Shown here piece by piece: positions 59,701-64,000 of a stretch of DNA of 64,000 bases. The position numbers and the translations under genes are program-made. Source of the stretch: Lagopus muta (lineage: Eukaryota; Chordata; Aves; Galliformes; Phasianidae); the NCBI RefSeq assembly GCF_023343835.1, contig NC_064437.1, positions 25,767,001 to 25,831,000 on the forward strand, read 5' to 3'. The notes beneath the pieces were generated by a model. That model saw nothing but the letters and a program-made list of their open reading frames with translations. It was not told where the DNA came from and did not search any database. Position 1 is the first letter of the stretch. Each line of letters starts with the position of its first letter.

Positions 59701-60649
59701 AGCCAGTAGATGCTGAGGGAATCCTGCGTCTGCCCCGTGACCATGGGTGGGATGGGGATGGGCGTGGGCTTCTTGCCCTGGCTCCAGCGTTGGTACACCA
59801 GGTCCAGGTAGCAATGCATCCGGGCCACTTGGTTGGGGGTGAAGGTGTTGGTGCAGTCATCGTCTGGGAACGAAGGGAAACATATAGGTCGGGCTGGGGG
59901 TGGCAAGGACTGGATGGGGGGCACTGCAGCGTGCACCTTCCCCGATCCCCAAACGCTCTTTTGGGGGATGAGTGCGAGACGCCTGCGGCTCCCCGGCCAG
60001 GCTTCGCTGGTGTCGTGTGTCCCCAATGCCACAAGATGGCGCTGCCTCAGCAGCCGCACGGCGGCTCCGATCTGCGAGGCCCATCACCCTGCCGTACAGC
60101 AGAATTGCTCTGCGGGCTGCGGTGCTCCTATGCTGATAGGAGGAACACCGTCCCATCTCAGCACGCCCTTAGAAATAGAACCCAAAGGGCTGAACGTGAA
60201 GGTCTGACTTTACATTCTTACGGGTTGACCTCAGCCTGTCGCATCCCTGCCCACCAGAGAGGAGCACACAAAAAGGGGGGCTGTGTGTGAAGGTGGAAGG
60301 AAGAGAAACCCAGCTTACTAGCAACGCTCACCCCTTCCAATTTCTAGCAGCTCACCAGTGTAACTCATGTAGTTGTTGAAGGGTGTTCCCGTGAAATACA
60401 TCTGGCCACAGGTGTCGTTGGTAGGGTCTGGGTCCCGGCAGAGCTTGCTCTTTGGGGTCGGGGCAGTGTCAGCACAGAGGTCTCCTGTCTCCATAGATGG
60501 AGTTGTCTCCCTGCAGGGATCATCACAAGATTCCCGCTCGCTCACTCCCTTGAAGACGTGGTACAGCCCCAGGACGTGCCCCACCTCGTGGATCATGGTG
60601 TTCGTGTGGCCAGGCACGCCGTAATACGCAGGGTTGAGGACAACACCAC
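14681..60649 (-). CDS. PAPPA2: Pappalysin-2 (PAPP-A2), 3' part of gene (nineteen terminal coding exons)
   Basis: In transcript order the exons are 60649-60356, 59863-59671, 58121-58000, 57028-56536, 56098-55970, 55572-55481, 55230-55037, 53816-53682, 51287-51152, 50925-50706, 41756-41585, 39630-39456, 37637-37424, 32206-32038, 31828-31696, 30669-30560, 27378-27307, 16670-16572 and 14755-14681. They total 3,227 nt: two leading bases, 1,074 codons and a TAG stop. All phases agree. The product is a secreted metzincin protease of the pappalysin family that cleaves IGFBP-3 and IGFBP-5 and so frees IGF; in mammals stanniocalcins inhibit it. Seen here are the zinc motif [11 protein letters not shown], a NNYMSY Met-turn, five CCP/SCR modules and the third Lin12-Notch repeat. 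The signal peptide, laminin-G-like region and first two Lin12-Notch repeats lie beyond the right edge. PAPPA is the alternative, but segments such as [14 protein letters not shown] are PAPPA2-like. Confidence 0.95.
14756..16571 (-). other. PAPPA2 last intron (1.8 kb)
   Basis: This intron separates the LNR3 exon from the terminal exon. I see no repeat element or extra exon, apart from a short T run near 16148-16160. Confidence 0.8.
16572..16670 (-). CDS. PAPPA2: PAPPA2 exon, third Lin12-Notch repeat (LNR3)
   Basis: The acceptor TTTCTCTAG precedes 16670 and the donor GTAAGT follows 16572. The exon encodes [20 protein letters not shown], then [33 protein letters not shown] is the Lin12-Notch signature, with Asp/Asn residues that coordinate Ca2+. 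In PAPP-A this module acts together with LNR1/2 in substrate choice. It has 99 nt and is phase 0 on both sides. An apparent acceptor further in (CCTAG before CAGATGG) was rejected because it breaks the phase. Confidence 0.96.
21391..21610 (-). mobile_element. CR1 LINE 3' fragment
   Basis: AGAATCACAGAATCATTAAG, then GTTGGAGAAGACTTC, later CAGGGATGGTGACTCCACCA and GAGCAGCCTGTTCCACTGCA are antisense CR1 blocks. Orientation is the same as PAPPA2 transcription. Confidence 0.9.
22862..23025 (-). mobile_element. CR1 LINE 3' fragment
   Basis: CCATGCCCACTGACCACGTC and CCTCAGTGCCACATCTCCAC match antisense CR1. The tail portion is eroded. Confidence 0.8.
25770..26040 (+). mobile_element. Possible very old LINE (CR1/L3-like) remnant
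   Basis: The order of motifs (GTGAGACTGCAGCTGGGAGA, then ACAGGAAATTGAAAG, then AAAGGTGTAGAAAAG, then GATAGTAATGACAAGAGTAG) resembles the 3' ORF2 part of ancient reptile and vertebrate CR1/L3 elements. Similarity is only by eye and is weak. Confidence 0.25.
27307..27378 (-). CDS. PAPPA2: PAPPA2 exon, end of CCP 5 (24 codons)
   Basis: The acceptor CTCCGCAG precedes 27378 and the donor GTAAGC follows 27307. The exon encodes [20 protein letters not shown], then [21 protein letters not shown] is the closing strand pair of the fifth CCP module, and the following CE starts the Lin12-Notch repeat. Only 72 nt long and phase 0 on both sides, it could be skipped without a frameshift. It is followed downstream by the largest PAPPA2 intron in the window (10.6 kb). 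Confidence 0.95.
27379..30559 (-). other. PAPPA2 intron (3.2 kb)
   Basis: It contains one CR1 fragment at about 30081-30250. Nothing else is recognisable. Confidence 0.8.
30081..30250 (-). mobile_element. CR1 LINE 3' fragment
   Basis: AGAATCATTAAGGTTGGAAA, then CTCTAAGATCACC, then GATGGTGACTCCACCACCTC and TCTGGGCAGCCCGTT are antisense CR1 blocks. Closely related to the copy at 21391-21610. Confidence 0.88.
30560..30669 (-). CDS. PAPPA2: PAPPA2 exon, middle of CCP 5
   Basis: The acceptor TTCCTCAG precedes 30669 and the donor GTATGC follows 30560. The exon completes Gly and encodes [20 protein letters not shown], then [16 protein letters not shown], ending in phase 0. The long insert [17 protein letters not shown], with an NVT sequon, is typical of the last CCP module of PAPPA2. 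It has 110 nt. Confidence 0.95.
30670..31695 (-). other. PAPPA2 intron (1.0 kb)
   Basis: This is unique sequence. I see no repeat or exon. Confidence 0.8.
31696..31828 (-). CDS. PAPPA2: PAPPA2 exon, end of CCP 4 and start of CCP 5
   Basis: The acceptor TTCTCCAG precedes 31828 and the donor GTGAGG follows 31696. The exon encodes [20 protein letters not shown], then [20 protein letters not shown], then GHGI plus one base. [15 protein letters not shown] ends CCP 4; [10 protein letters not shown]...[10 protein letters not shown] opens CCP 5. It has 133 nt, phase 0 in and phase 1 out. Confidence 0.95.
32038..32206 (-). CDS. PAPPA2: PAPPA2 exon, end of CCP 3 and start of CCP 4
   Basis: The acceptor TTTCCCCAG precedes 32206 and the donor GTGAGT follows 32038. 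The exon encodes [20 protein letters not shown], then [20 protein letters not shown], then [32 protein letters not shown] closes CCP 3; [14 protein letters not shown] opens CCP 4. NCT is a potential glycosylation site. It has 169 nt and 56 whole codons. Confidence 0.96.
32402..32483 (+). mobile_element. CR1 LINE 3' end
   Basis: TTAGTGGGCATGATGG, then GTTGGACTAGATTATCTTAG, then TGATCTTTTCCAGC and a GATTCTACGATTC tail form a sense CR1 3' terminus. Confidence 0.8.
32988..33062 (-). mobile_element. CR1 LINE 3' scrap
   Basis: ATCATAGAATCACAGGGCAT, then GGAGGGACTGTAAGGATCAT, then CGAGTCCAACTCC form an antisense CR1 terminus. Confidence 0.75.
35700..35792 (+). mobile_element. CR1 LINE 3' end
   Basis: GTGGCAGAGGGGTTGGAACC, then TGATGATCATTGAGGTCCC and TTGCAACCCAAGCCA resemble the sense CR1 end with a degraded tail. 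Confidence 0.65.
37424..37637 (-). CDS. PAPPA2: PAPPA2 exon, end of CCP 2 and start of CCP 3
   Basis: The acceptor GGCTCAG precedes 37637 and the donor GTAAGT follows 37424. The exon encodes [20 protein letters not shown], then [20 protein letters not shown], then [20 protein letters not shown], then [10 protein letters not shown] plus [17 protein letters not shown] ends CCP 2, and [10 protein letters not shown]...[10 protein letters not shown] opens CCP 3. It has 214 nt. The basic end (GKPKKK across the junction) recalls the heparin-contact region of PAPP-A, but function here is unproven. Confidence 0.96.
37638..39455 (-). other. PAPPA2 intron (1.8 kb)
   Basis: No repeat element was recognised. 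The stretch 38640-38800 is A/T-rich with several CpG and TAAT-type motifs and looks less random than its surroundings. Confidence 0.7.
39456..39630 (-). CDS. PAPPA2: PAPPA2 exon, end of CCP 1 and start of CCP 2
   Basis: The exon encodes [20 protein letters not shown], then [20 protein letters not shown], then [18 protein letters not shown] plus one base. [13 protein letters not shown] closes CCP 1; DCGVPDQ...CSFSC opens CCP 2. [15 protein letters not shown] is characteristic of PAPPA2 rather than PAPPA. The acceptor reads TAGCAG, so splicing could occur three bases earlier and add one Gln (exon 39633-39456). The donor is GTACAG. Confidence 0.95.
39631..41584 (-). other. PAPPA2 intron (2.0 kb)
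   Basis: This is unique sequence without recognisable repeats or exons. Confidence 0.8.
41585..41756 (-). CDS. PAPPA2: PAPPA2 exon, start of CCP/SCR module 1
   Basis: The acceptor CTCCACAG precedes 41756 and the donor GTGAGT follows 41585. The exon completes Ser and encodes [20 protein letters not shown], then [20 protein letters not shown], then [17 protein letters not shown]. It carries the first cysteines of module 1; CSVTCEQGF is the classic CCP third-cysteine strand. NCS is a potential glycosylation site. It has 172 nt and ends in phase 0. The CCP modules here are each split in the middle by an intron. Confidence 0.94.
41922..42003 (+). mobile_element. CR1 LINE 3' end
   Basis: TATGATCTTTAAGGTCACTT, then CCCACCTAGGC and a TTCTATGACTCTACGAT tail form a sense CR1 terminus. 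Confidence 0.72.
42177..42220. repeat. 22-bp tandem repeat, two copies
   Basis: ACAAGACTACCTCAACACAC plus AT is followed immediately by the same 22-mer with one A-to-G change. It lies in a PAPPA2 intron. Confidence 0.95.
43345..43528 (+). mobile_element. CR1 LINE 3' fragment, well preserved
   Basis: GCACTGGAACAAGCTGCCCA, then CCTGGAGGTGTTCAAGAAAC, then GGACGGTTGGACTGGATGAC and a GATTCTATGATTCTATGA tail form a clean sense CR1 3' end. Confidence 0.93.
43745..44006 (+). mobile_element. CR1 LINE 3' fragment, well preserved
   Basis: AGTGAGGCACTGGCACAGGT, then GATGCCCCATTCCTGGAGAC, then TGGGCAACCTGATGGATTAG, then AGGTCCTTTCCAACTC and a GATTCTGTGACTCTATGA tail form a sense CR1 end. It belongs to a different subfamily from the copy just before it. 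Confidence 0.93.
46388..46480 (+). mobile_element. CR1 LINE 3' end
   Basis: GGGATGTGATTAGTGGGCAT, then GATGACCTTAGAGATCTTTT, then CCAACCTTTGTGATTCTAT form a sense CR1 terminus. Confidence 0.85.
46735..46759. repeat. Poly(T) run of 25
   Basis: This unbroken T run in a PAPPA2 intron is followed by pyrimidine-rich CTTTTCCCTCC. Confidence 0.97.
50243..50305 (+). mobile_element. CR1 LINE 3' scrap
   Basis: ACATGGTGGTGACGGGTCAA, then CGGTTGGATTTGATGATCTT match the sense CR1 end. The tail is lost. Confidence 0.65.
50558..50640 (-). mobile_element. CR1 LINE 3' scrap
   Basis: GAATCACAATTGTTGGGGTT, then GGAAGGGAGCTCTGAAAG, then CATCAGATCCAATCCCACCA resemble the antisense CR1 terminus. It lies just beside the PAPPA2 exon ending at 50706. 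Confidence 0.65.
50706..50925 (-). CDS. PAPPA2: PAPPA2 exon, last part of pre-CCP domain
   Basis: The acceptor CTTGCAG precedes 50925 and the donor is GTATTG after 50706. The exon completes Gly and reads [20 protein letters not shown], then [20 protein letters not shown], then [20 protein letters not shown], ending QHY plus AG. LSCxxNPLIIxVxH and FSSPLVxIxxVALR are diagnostic pappalysin blocks. The donor is a weaker match to consensus than most here. It has 220 nt and 72 whole codons. Confidence 0.94.
51152..51287 (-). CDS. PAPPA2: PAPPA2 exon, beta-sandwich segment before CCP modules
   Basis: The acceptor TTGCCCAG precedes 51287 and the donor GTGAGC follows 51152. The exon encodes [20 protein letters not shown], then [20 protein letters not shown], then LNHSL plus one base. 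Alternating hydrophobic strands ([24 protein letters not shown]) match the family's domain ahead of the CCP modules. NHS is a possible glycosylation site. It has 136 nt. Confidence 0.95.
52061..52126. repeat. T/C-rich low-complexity tract
   Basis: Polypyrimidine sequence with T runs of 10 and 17 lies in a PAPPA2 intron. It is T- and A-rich to about 52135. Confidence 0.9.
52657..52681. repeat. Poly(A) run of 25
   Basis: This unbroken A run in a PAPPA2 intron is followed by GGAGAAAAAAAGAGG. No clear retroelement body precedes it. Confidence 0.97.
53120..53200 (+). mobile_element. CR1 LINE 3' end
   Basis: CACAGCAGGGGGTTGGAATT, then AGATGATTTTTAAGGCCCTT, then TCCAGCTGAAGC and a degraded TTCTG-type tail form a sense CR1 terminus. 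Confidence 0.75.
53682..53816 (-). CDS. PAPPA2: PAPPA2 exon (45 codons, symmetric phase 0)
   Basis: The acceptor CCTTTCAG precedes 53816 and the donor GTAAGC follows 53682. The exon encodes [20 protein letters not shown], then [20 protein letters not shown], then [14 protein letters not shown] corresponds to the LSxxxxxxAWYPC motif of pappalysins. It is 135 nt, phase 0 on both sides, so skipping it would keep the frame. The upstream side of its acceptor carries a 16-T run at 53843-53858. Confidence 0.92.
53817..55036 (-). other. PAPPA2 intron (1.2 kb)
   Basis: It contains a 16-T run (53843-53858) directly beside the acceptor of the 53816 exon, and T/A-rich stretches near 54640-54665, 54890-54915 and 54990-55020. 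Nothing else is recognisable. Confidence 0.8.
55037..55230 (-). CDS. PAPPA2: PAPPA2 exon, [13 protein letters not shown] region
   Basis: The acceptor CCTCTAG precedes 55230 and the donor GTGAGA follows 55037. The exon encodes [20 protein letters not shown], then [20 protein letters not shown], then [20 protein letters not shown], then PIAK, ending in phase 0. [11 protein letters not shown]...DCG..TPDGF matches the family in spacing and cysteines. It has 194 nt and 64 whole codons. Confidence 0.96.
55481..55572 (-). CDS. PAPPA2: PAPPA2 exon, cysteine-rich CDDGD repeat
   Basis: The acceptor CTTATAG precedes 55572 and the donor GTGAGT follows 55481. The 92-nt exon encodes [20 protein letters not shown], then [10 protein letters not shown] plus one base. 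Together with the previous CGDGKV it forms a pattern of the CGDG...GExCDDGN...DGCSxxC type seen in pappalysins and other myxococcal-type disulfide repeats, probably with acidic Ca2+-binding loops (inferred). Confidence 0.95.
55970..56098 (-). CDS. PAPPA2: PAPPA2 exon, FNIII-like strand and start of Cys-rich repeat
   Basis: The acceptor TCCCTGCAG precedes 56098 and the donor GTAAGT follows 55970. The exon encodes [20 protein letters not shown], then [20 protein letters not shown], then VT plus [14 protein letters not shown] is an FNIII-like G-strand. PYCGDGKV begins a cysteine-rich repeat finished by the next exon. It has 129 nt with phases 2 in and 2 out. Confidence 0.95.
56536..57028 (-). 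CDS. PAPPA2: PAPPA2 exon, large central beta-rich domain
   Basis: At 493 nt this is the largest exon in the window. The acceptor CTGCCCAG precedes 57028 and the donor GTGAGT follows 56536. The exon reads [20 protein letters not shown], then [20 protein letters not shown], then [20 protein letters not shown], and ends VHREFVD plus AC. The DGCILELRF and [10 protein letters not shown] strands and the paired cysteines are pappalysin hallmarks. NMT and NGS are potential N-glycosylation sites. Confidence 0.96.
57029..57999 (-). other. PAPPA2 intron (1.0 kb)
   Basis: This is unique sequence; no repeats or exons were recognised. The neighbouring introns 55573-55969 and 56099-56535 are similar, apart from a 16-T run at 56299-56314. 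Confidence 0.8.
58000..58121 (-). CDS. PAPPA2: PAPPA2 exon, central linker domain
   Basis: The acceptor GTCTGCAG precedes 58121 and the donor GTAAAC follows 58000. The exon encodes [20 protein letters not shown], then [20 protein letters not shown] plus one base. It corresponds to the pappalysin stretch with a C-x-x-C pair and a GxWxPxEAEG ending. It has 122 nt and 40 whole codons. The donor is slightly off consensus (GTAAAC). Confidence 0.95.
58122..59670 (-). other. PAPPA2 intron (1.5 kb)
   Basis: It contains one CR1 fragment (about 58218-58512). The rest is unique. Confidence 0.8.
58218..58512 (+). mobile_element. CR1 LINE 3' fragment
   Basis: GGCCTCAAGTTGTGCCAGGG, then GAGGTTCAGATTGGGTATTA, then CTGGAGGTGTTCAAGAACTG, then GTTGGACTAGATGTCC and an ATTCTATGATTC tail form a sense CR1 end. 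Confidence 0.92.
59671..59863 (-). CDS. PAPPA2: PAPPA2 exon after the catalytic core
   Basis: The acceptor TTCCCAG precedes 59863 and the donor GTGAGA follows 59671. The exon completes an Asp codon and encodes [20 protein letters not shown], then [20 protein letters not shown], then [20 protein letters not shown], then INE plus [19 protein letters not shown] closes the protease domain in pappalysins. The Pro/Ile-rich link and the beta-strand-like [10 protein letters not shown] start the next domain. Confidence 0.96.
59864..60355 (-). other. PAPPA2 intron (492 nt)
   Basis: This GC-rich intron lies between the catalytic exon and the following exon. No repeat is recognised. Confidence 0.85.
60356..60649 (-). 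CDS. PAPPA2: PAPPA2 exon, zinc metalloprotease active site and Met-turn
   Basis: The acceptor AATTTCAG precedes 60649 and the donor GTGAGC follows 60356. The exon completes Gly and starts [18 protein letters not shown]. The extended zinc motif [11 protein letters not shown] lies at 60590-60558: three histidines bind zinc, and the Glu after the first His is the general base. Next come a cysteine-rich insert ([20 protein letters not shown], then ADTAP) and [20 protein letters not shown] plus Y. That last part contains the metzincin Met-turn. The TND-T sequon is a possible N-glycosylation site. Its 294 nt carry 97 whole codons. All catalytic residues that can be judged are intact. Confidence 0.97.
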
Positions 60650-63600
60650 CTGAAATTGCAAGCACGGAGAACATCATGAGGAGAAAGTGACAGCAGGCTG
60701 CAGTGACTCACCTGTGCTGACTGAAACTCTGTGCTGCTCAGGTCACAGCTGGGATGCCAGATTCAGACCTGAAGGTGGACATATCCACCGTTCCCGCAGG
60801 AAAACATCGAGTGGTTTCTCCTCTTTTTTCACACTGATGCCCTCAAAGCTTTCAATAATTTCAGCTAGCATTTCCCTCTGTGTCTTTTCCCATAAGTCAG
60901 CATCTGCTTTGGTGCACACAACTCCAAGCAAAGTCCAGAGCCAGAGCAAATGTAATGAGTTCGCAGTGATTGTCTTTTGGACCAGAGGACAAAAGATCTC
61001 CCCCTAGGTTAGACAGCTTGCCTACAGGCTCAGGTGGCTAAAGCTGATGTCTGCTCCTAAGGCAGAAGAGGAGAACAAGTGCTTAGCAAAGTCCTGACAC
61101 ACTTGGCTTTGCCAGCTGGAAGCACCATTCAGCATGAGCCCAAAAGAAGACTGAAAAGCAGGGGCAGGTCCATGCCGATCTTGTCCCAAACACCCTGCAG
61201 GACACAGCGTTTCTCCTTCCTGCCCACCTGCCTGCAGTGAGAAAAGCAAGGAGCAGTGATGCTGAGGAAAGCTAAAAGGAGCAGAGCCTTTGCTCAATGC
61301 CAACATCTCTGACTTCTGCTCCAGGGTGCAAGTTCTGTAATGGCTGTATGCCACACCTGCTGGGAAACTGCCCATGCTGGGTGCTCCAGAACAAAACTTC
61401 TCCCTCTTCTCCTCTCTTCCTTCCTTTTCTTTATTCTGCCCAAATGGAGACCTCAGTGGAAACTCTTCTTCCTTTCTCCCCGTTCTCTTGCTTTTCAGTA
61501 GCCATCTCCTCCCCCTTCCTTGCTCCCCTATCTCCTCCACGCTGCCTATGGTGCAGGAGCAAAAGCAGAATGGCATGGCAAGCTGGTTTTATCCCACTGC
61601 TGTTAACCCAGCTGTCCTGAATGGCAGTGCAGTGTATAGTTGGCTCTGACACAGCTTGCTCCCTCCTTTGCAAGACCCTGGAGGATTTTCTGTGCCAGCT
61701 ACCTCGCAGCAAAGTTTTGGCTACTGCATCTTTGCTTCTGATTGCTGCCCCTGCCAGCAAAGTTAAAACTGGCAGAGGGCCACGGTGTGATCCCATCTCC
61801 AGCCACAGCATGGACAGCTTGAATTCTGCTCCTGAATCAGCTCCGTGCACTACCAGACTCCCTCATGTCCTCGAGTACAGGGCATTCCTTCCAAGAGAGG
61901 GCTGCCTCCAGATCACAGTGTCCCTGGCAGGGGATCAGCAGAACTGTGACTCCTCTTGTGGAGCCATGCTGGACAAACACTGGGTTGGGCTGGAAAGGAG
62001 CCCTTAGAGGTGTCCTGAGCAATGCTTACAAACCCAACAGGTTGAAGGGGGGGGTGAAGAAATAGGGGTGGCATCTTCTATGGAGCGTCCTGTGTTGTGT
62101 GGTGTGTGGAAAGGTGGGAGACAACAACAAGCTGCGACGTGGCACCATATCCTAGCTGAAAACTCATGCTGGTTGTTCTTTCTCCTGCATGGAGGGCAGT
62201 TTGTCGGCCCAGAGCAAAGGATGGCTACAACATTGCTATGTTCTCTTTCACCCCAGTTGTAGAACACCAGAGCAAAGGAGCTTGCACTGCTTAAGCTCCT
62301 GTTCCTACTGGTTTATGACTGGTTTCGATCCATAAGGAGCTGAGGGGTTGAAAATCCTTTCAGCACCTCCACGTTCAGTTGTGTCCTCTCATTCAGAAGG
62401 GTTCTGTACGCTGACCCTCTCCCATTTATCAGGCTGATAAGTAATACAGAGGGCACCCCATAGGTGGAGAGCCCAGTGGGGAGAGAGAAAGCTACTTTTC
62501 ACTTTAGTCAAAACAAAACAGAAAGAAAAGACATCTCTGCAGCCAAACCCAAGCCTGAACAAGGCGGGGAGCTGCCTGCCCAAAGGTCTGGAAGGAGGAA
62601 TGTGCATGCAGAAAGAAAATAATGTTCATAAATAAAAGAAGTGAAATGTGAAAGCCCTGCATGCATCCTGCAGCACTAACCACAGAGACGGTCAGAGGGG
62701 CACCAGAGGCTCTGCAACCAAACTGTCCTCCTTCCAGCAGAAACCCGATATTCTTCCCAAACAGGGGGAAAAAAAAATGGGATTCCAATACAAGGAGGGA
62801 GAGAGCTGTCACAGGGGAGGGAGAAATGCCAAGGCTGGGATACCCTATTGCTCCCTCTTCGCTGCTGGCTTCCCCTAGCCCATTCCTCCCCCACACTCCA
62901 TGAGGACATTTGTATTTTTAGTACTTTGTGTGGCTAATTAGATGGCAGGATTAAAAACAGCATGAGAACTGTGCCTGATTTCCAGAACCTCCATTCTCCC
63001 CCAGCTTCCTGGTGAGCAAAGAGCTGCAGAGAGCCCCTGCTTCAGACCCGGATGCTTTGTTTGCCCTCTTGGAGGGTCCTAGCTGTGAAGCTATGGAAGT
63101 GTTTGCATCATCCCACTGCAACAAGACCAGTCTCCTCTCTGGCACTCTGCACATCAGACCTTCCCCTCATCTCTGTCTCTCCTCTGGGAGATGGACTGAA
63201 CTGAGCCCTCCTTCTCATGCCTGACCCCCAGGATCACCGTTTACACAACCAGGAGCTCCCAGTCCCAGGACCTCGCTCTTCTGGCTGTAATGACCGAGCA
63301 AATGCAGATGGGCTCTGCTTCGCGTTGACCCCAAAGAAGCCAAACTGCTCTTGGTTCAGGGCTGTTTCAGAGAACACACACTCAGGAACAGCAAAGCAAA
63401 CTGCAAAGCTAAACCTGTCTCGCAGGCCAGCCTTCCCCAAGCACTGAGTCACAGCAATTAATGGAACAAACCCATGACCGTTAGTCAGACAGGAAGATGG
63501 CCATTGCCTAAGGTACCTTTGATGGAACGACTGGCCCTCCTTCAGGATCCAGTGACCTCAGCCAGATATATGAGCTGGCCTCTGCTTATATAACTACAGA

Positions 63601-64000
63601 AGATGGCCTCAGCTTATATAACCACCGAAAACGTTTATAACTTCAAATATTCATGATTCTGTTGCCTTCCTACCGTGTTTGTGCAAATACAGTTCTCCTG
63701 CAGATACACAAAATTTAAAGTGTTTATATTATTGCGTTGCTGGGATTCTGAGATAAGGCTTTTTGTTGCGGAGGGATGAATTTTGTATAGGATGGGAATT
63801 CTTCATCCCTGTCTTTTGTAGTTAAAGAGATGCACAAGAAAGTTCTCAGAATATGAACTCTGGATTCCAAGCAAGAACACGCTGAATTTGAGAAGAACTC
63901 ACTGTGAGTATAGTGGAAACATCAAGGTAGTAATTATGGCTACATGGAGAAGTGCAAACAGACTTCAGATTTTGCCTCTGCTGCTGGCTGGCTGCAAGTT
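60650..64000 (-). other. Presumed PAPPA2 intron to window edge
   Basis: This sequence lies upstream of the zinc-site exon on the - strand. I searched for the preceding protease and LNR1/2 exons and recognised none. It contains a short two-copy 22-bp repeat at 63576-63625. Assignment as intron follows from the incomplete gene. Confidence 0.65.
63576..63625. repeat. 22-bp direct repeat with TATATAA cores
   Basis: TGGCCTCTGCTTATATAACT plus AC recurs at 63604 as TGGCCTCAGCTTATATAACC plus AC, with a six-base spacer. Both copies carry TATATAA. Confidence 0.85.

Noticed and set aside
60743..60949. A 68-codon open frame on the - strand just upstream of the PAPPA2 catalytic exon, with a protein-like composition (TKADADLWEKTQREMLAEII).
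   Set aside because: It has no match to the pappalysin sequence I expect before the zinc site and no convincing splice sites in phase with the 60649 acceptor. I could not tie it to a known family.

Overview
This is a window of vertebrate nuclear DNA, most likely from a bird. The main evidence is about twenty CR1 LINE 3' fragments, several ending in the ATTCTATGA-type tails typical of avian genomes. There is no recognisable SINE or L1 material, and the introns are compact. A galliform such as chicken or turkey is a reasonable guess, but the sequence alone does not settle the species.

Two genes face each other tail to tail. On the + strand, 282-7019 holds the last six coding exons of ASTN1 (astrotactin-1; 310 codons plus stop), which cover the fibronectin-III-like region and the C-terminal helical, annexin-like region. 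On the - strand, 60649 down to 14681 holds the last nineteen coding exons of PAPPA2 (pappalysin-2 / PAPP-A2; 1,074 complete codons plus stop). They run from the zinc-binding metalloprotease exon through the linker domains and five complement-control-protein (CCP/SCR) modules to the third Lin12-Notch repeat. All splice phases agree in both genes, and no frameshift or premature stop was seen. The upstream exons of both genes lie outside the window. The PAPPA2 neighbour, and residues typical of PAPPA2 rather than PAPPA, identify the pair as ASTN1/PAPPA2 and not the paralogous ASTN2/PAPPA pair.

The layout is as follows. 1-7019 is the ASTN1 3' coding part, with one 4.5-kb intron carrying four antisense CR1 copies. 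7020-14680 lies between the two stop codons and holds both 3' UTRs, a 190-bp polypurine tract with a perfect G-quadruplex motif, A/T-rich candidate polyadenylation sites on both strands and a (TA)n block. 14681-60649 is PAPPA2. 60650-64000 is presumably a PAPPA2 intron, and I recognised no exon in it.

The two genes are not known to act together: ASTN1 is a neuronal membrane protein of glial-guided migration, and PAPP-A2 is a secreted protease that releases IGFs from IGFBP-3 and IGFBP-5. Their adjacency is an old genomic linkage that recurs at ASTN2/PAPPA. I found no sign of an undescribed system. The points worth a second look are 3'-end architecture, alternative splicing signals and repeat structure.
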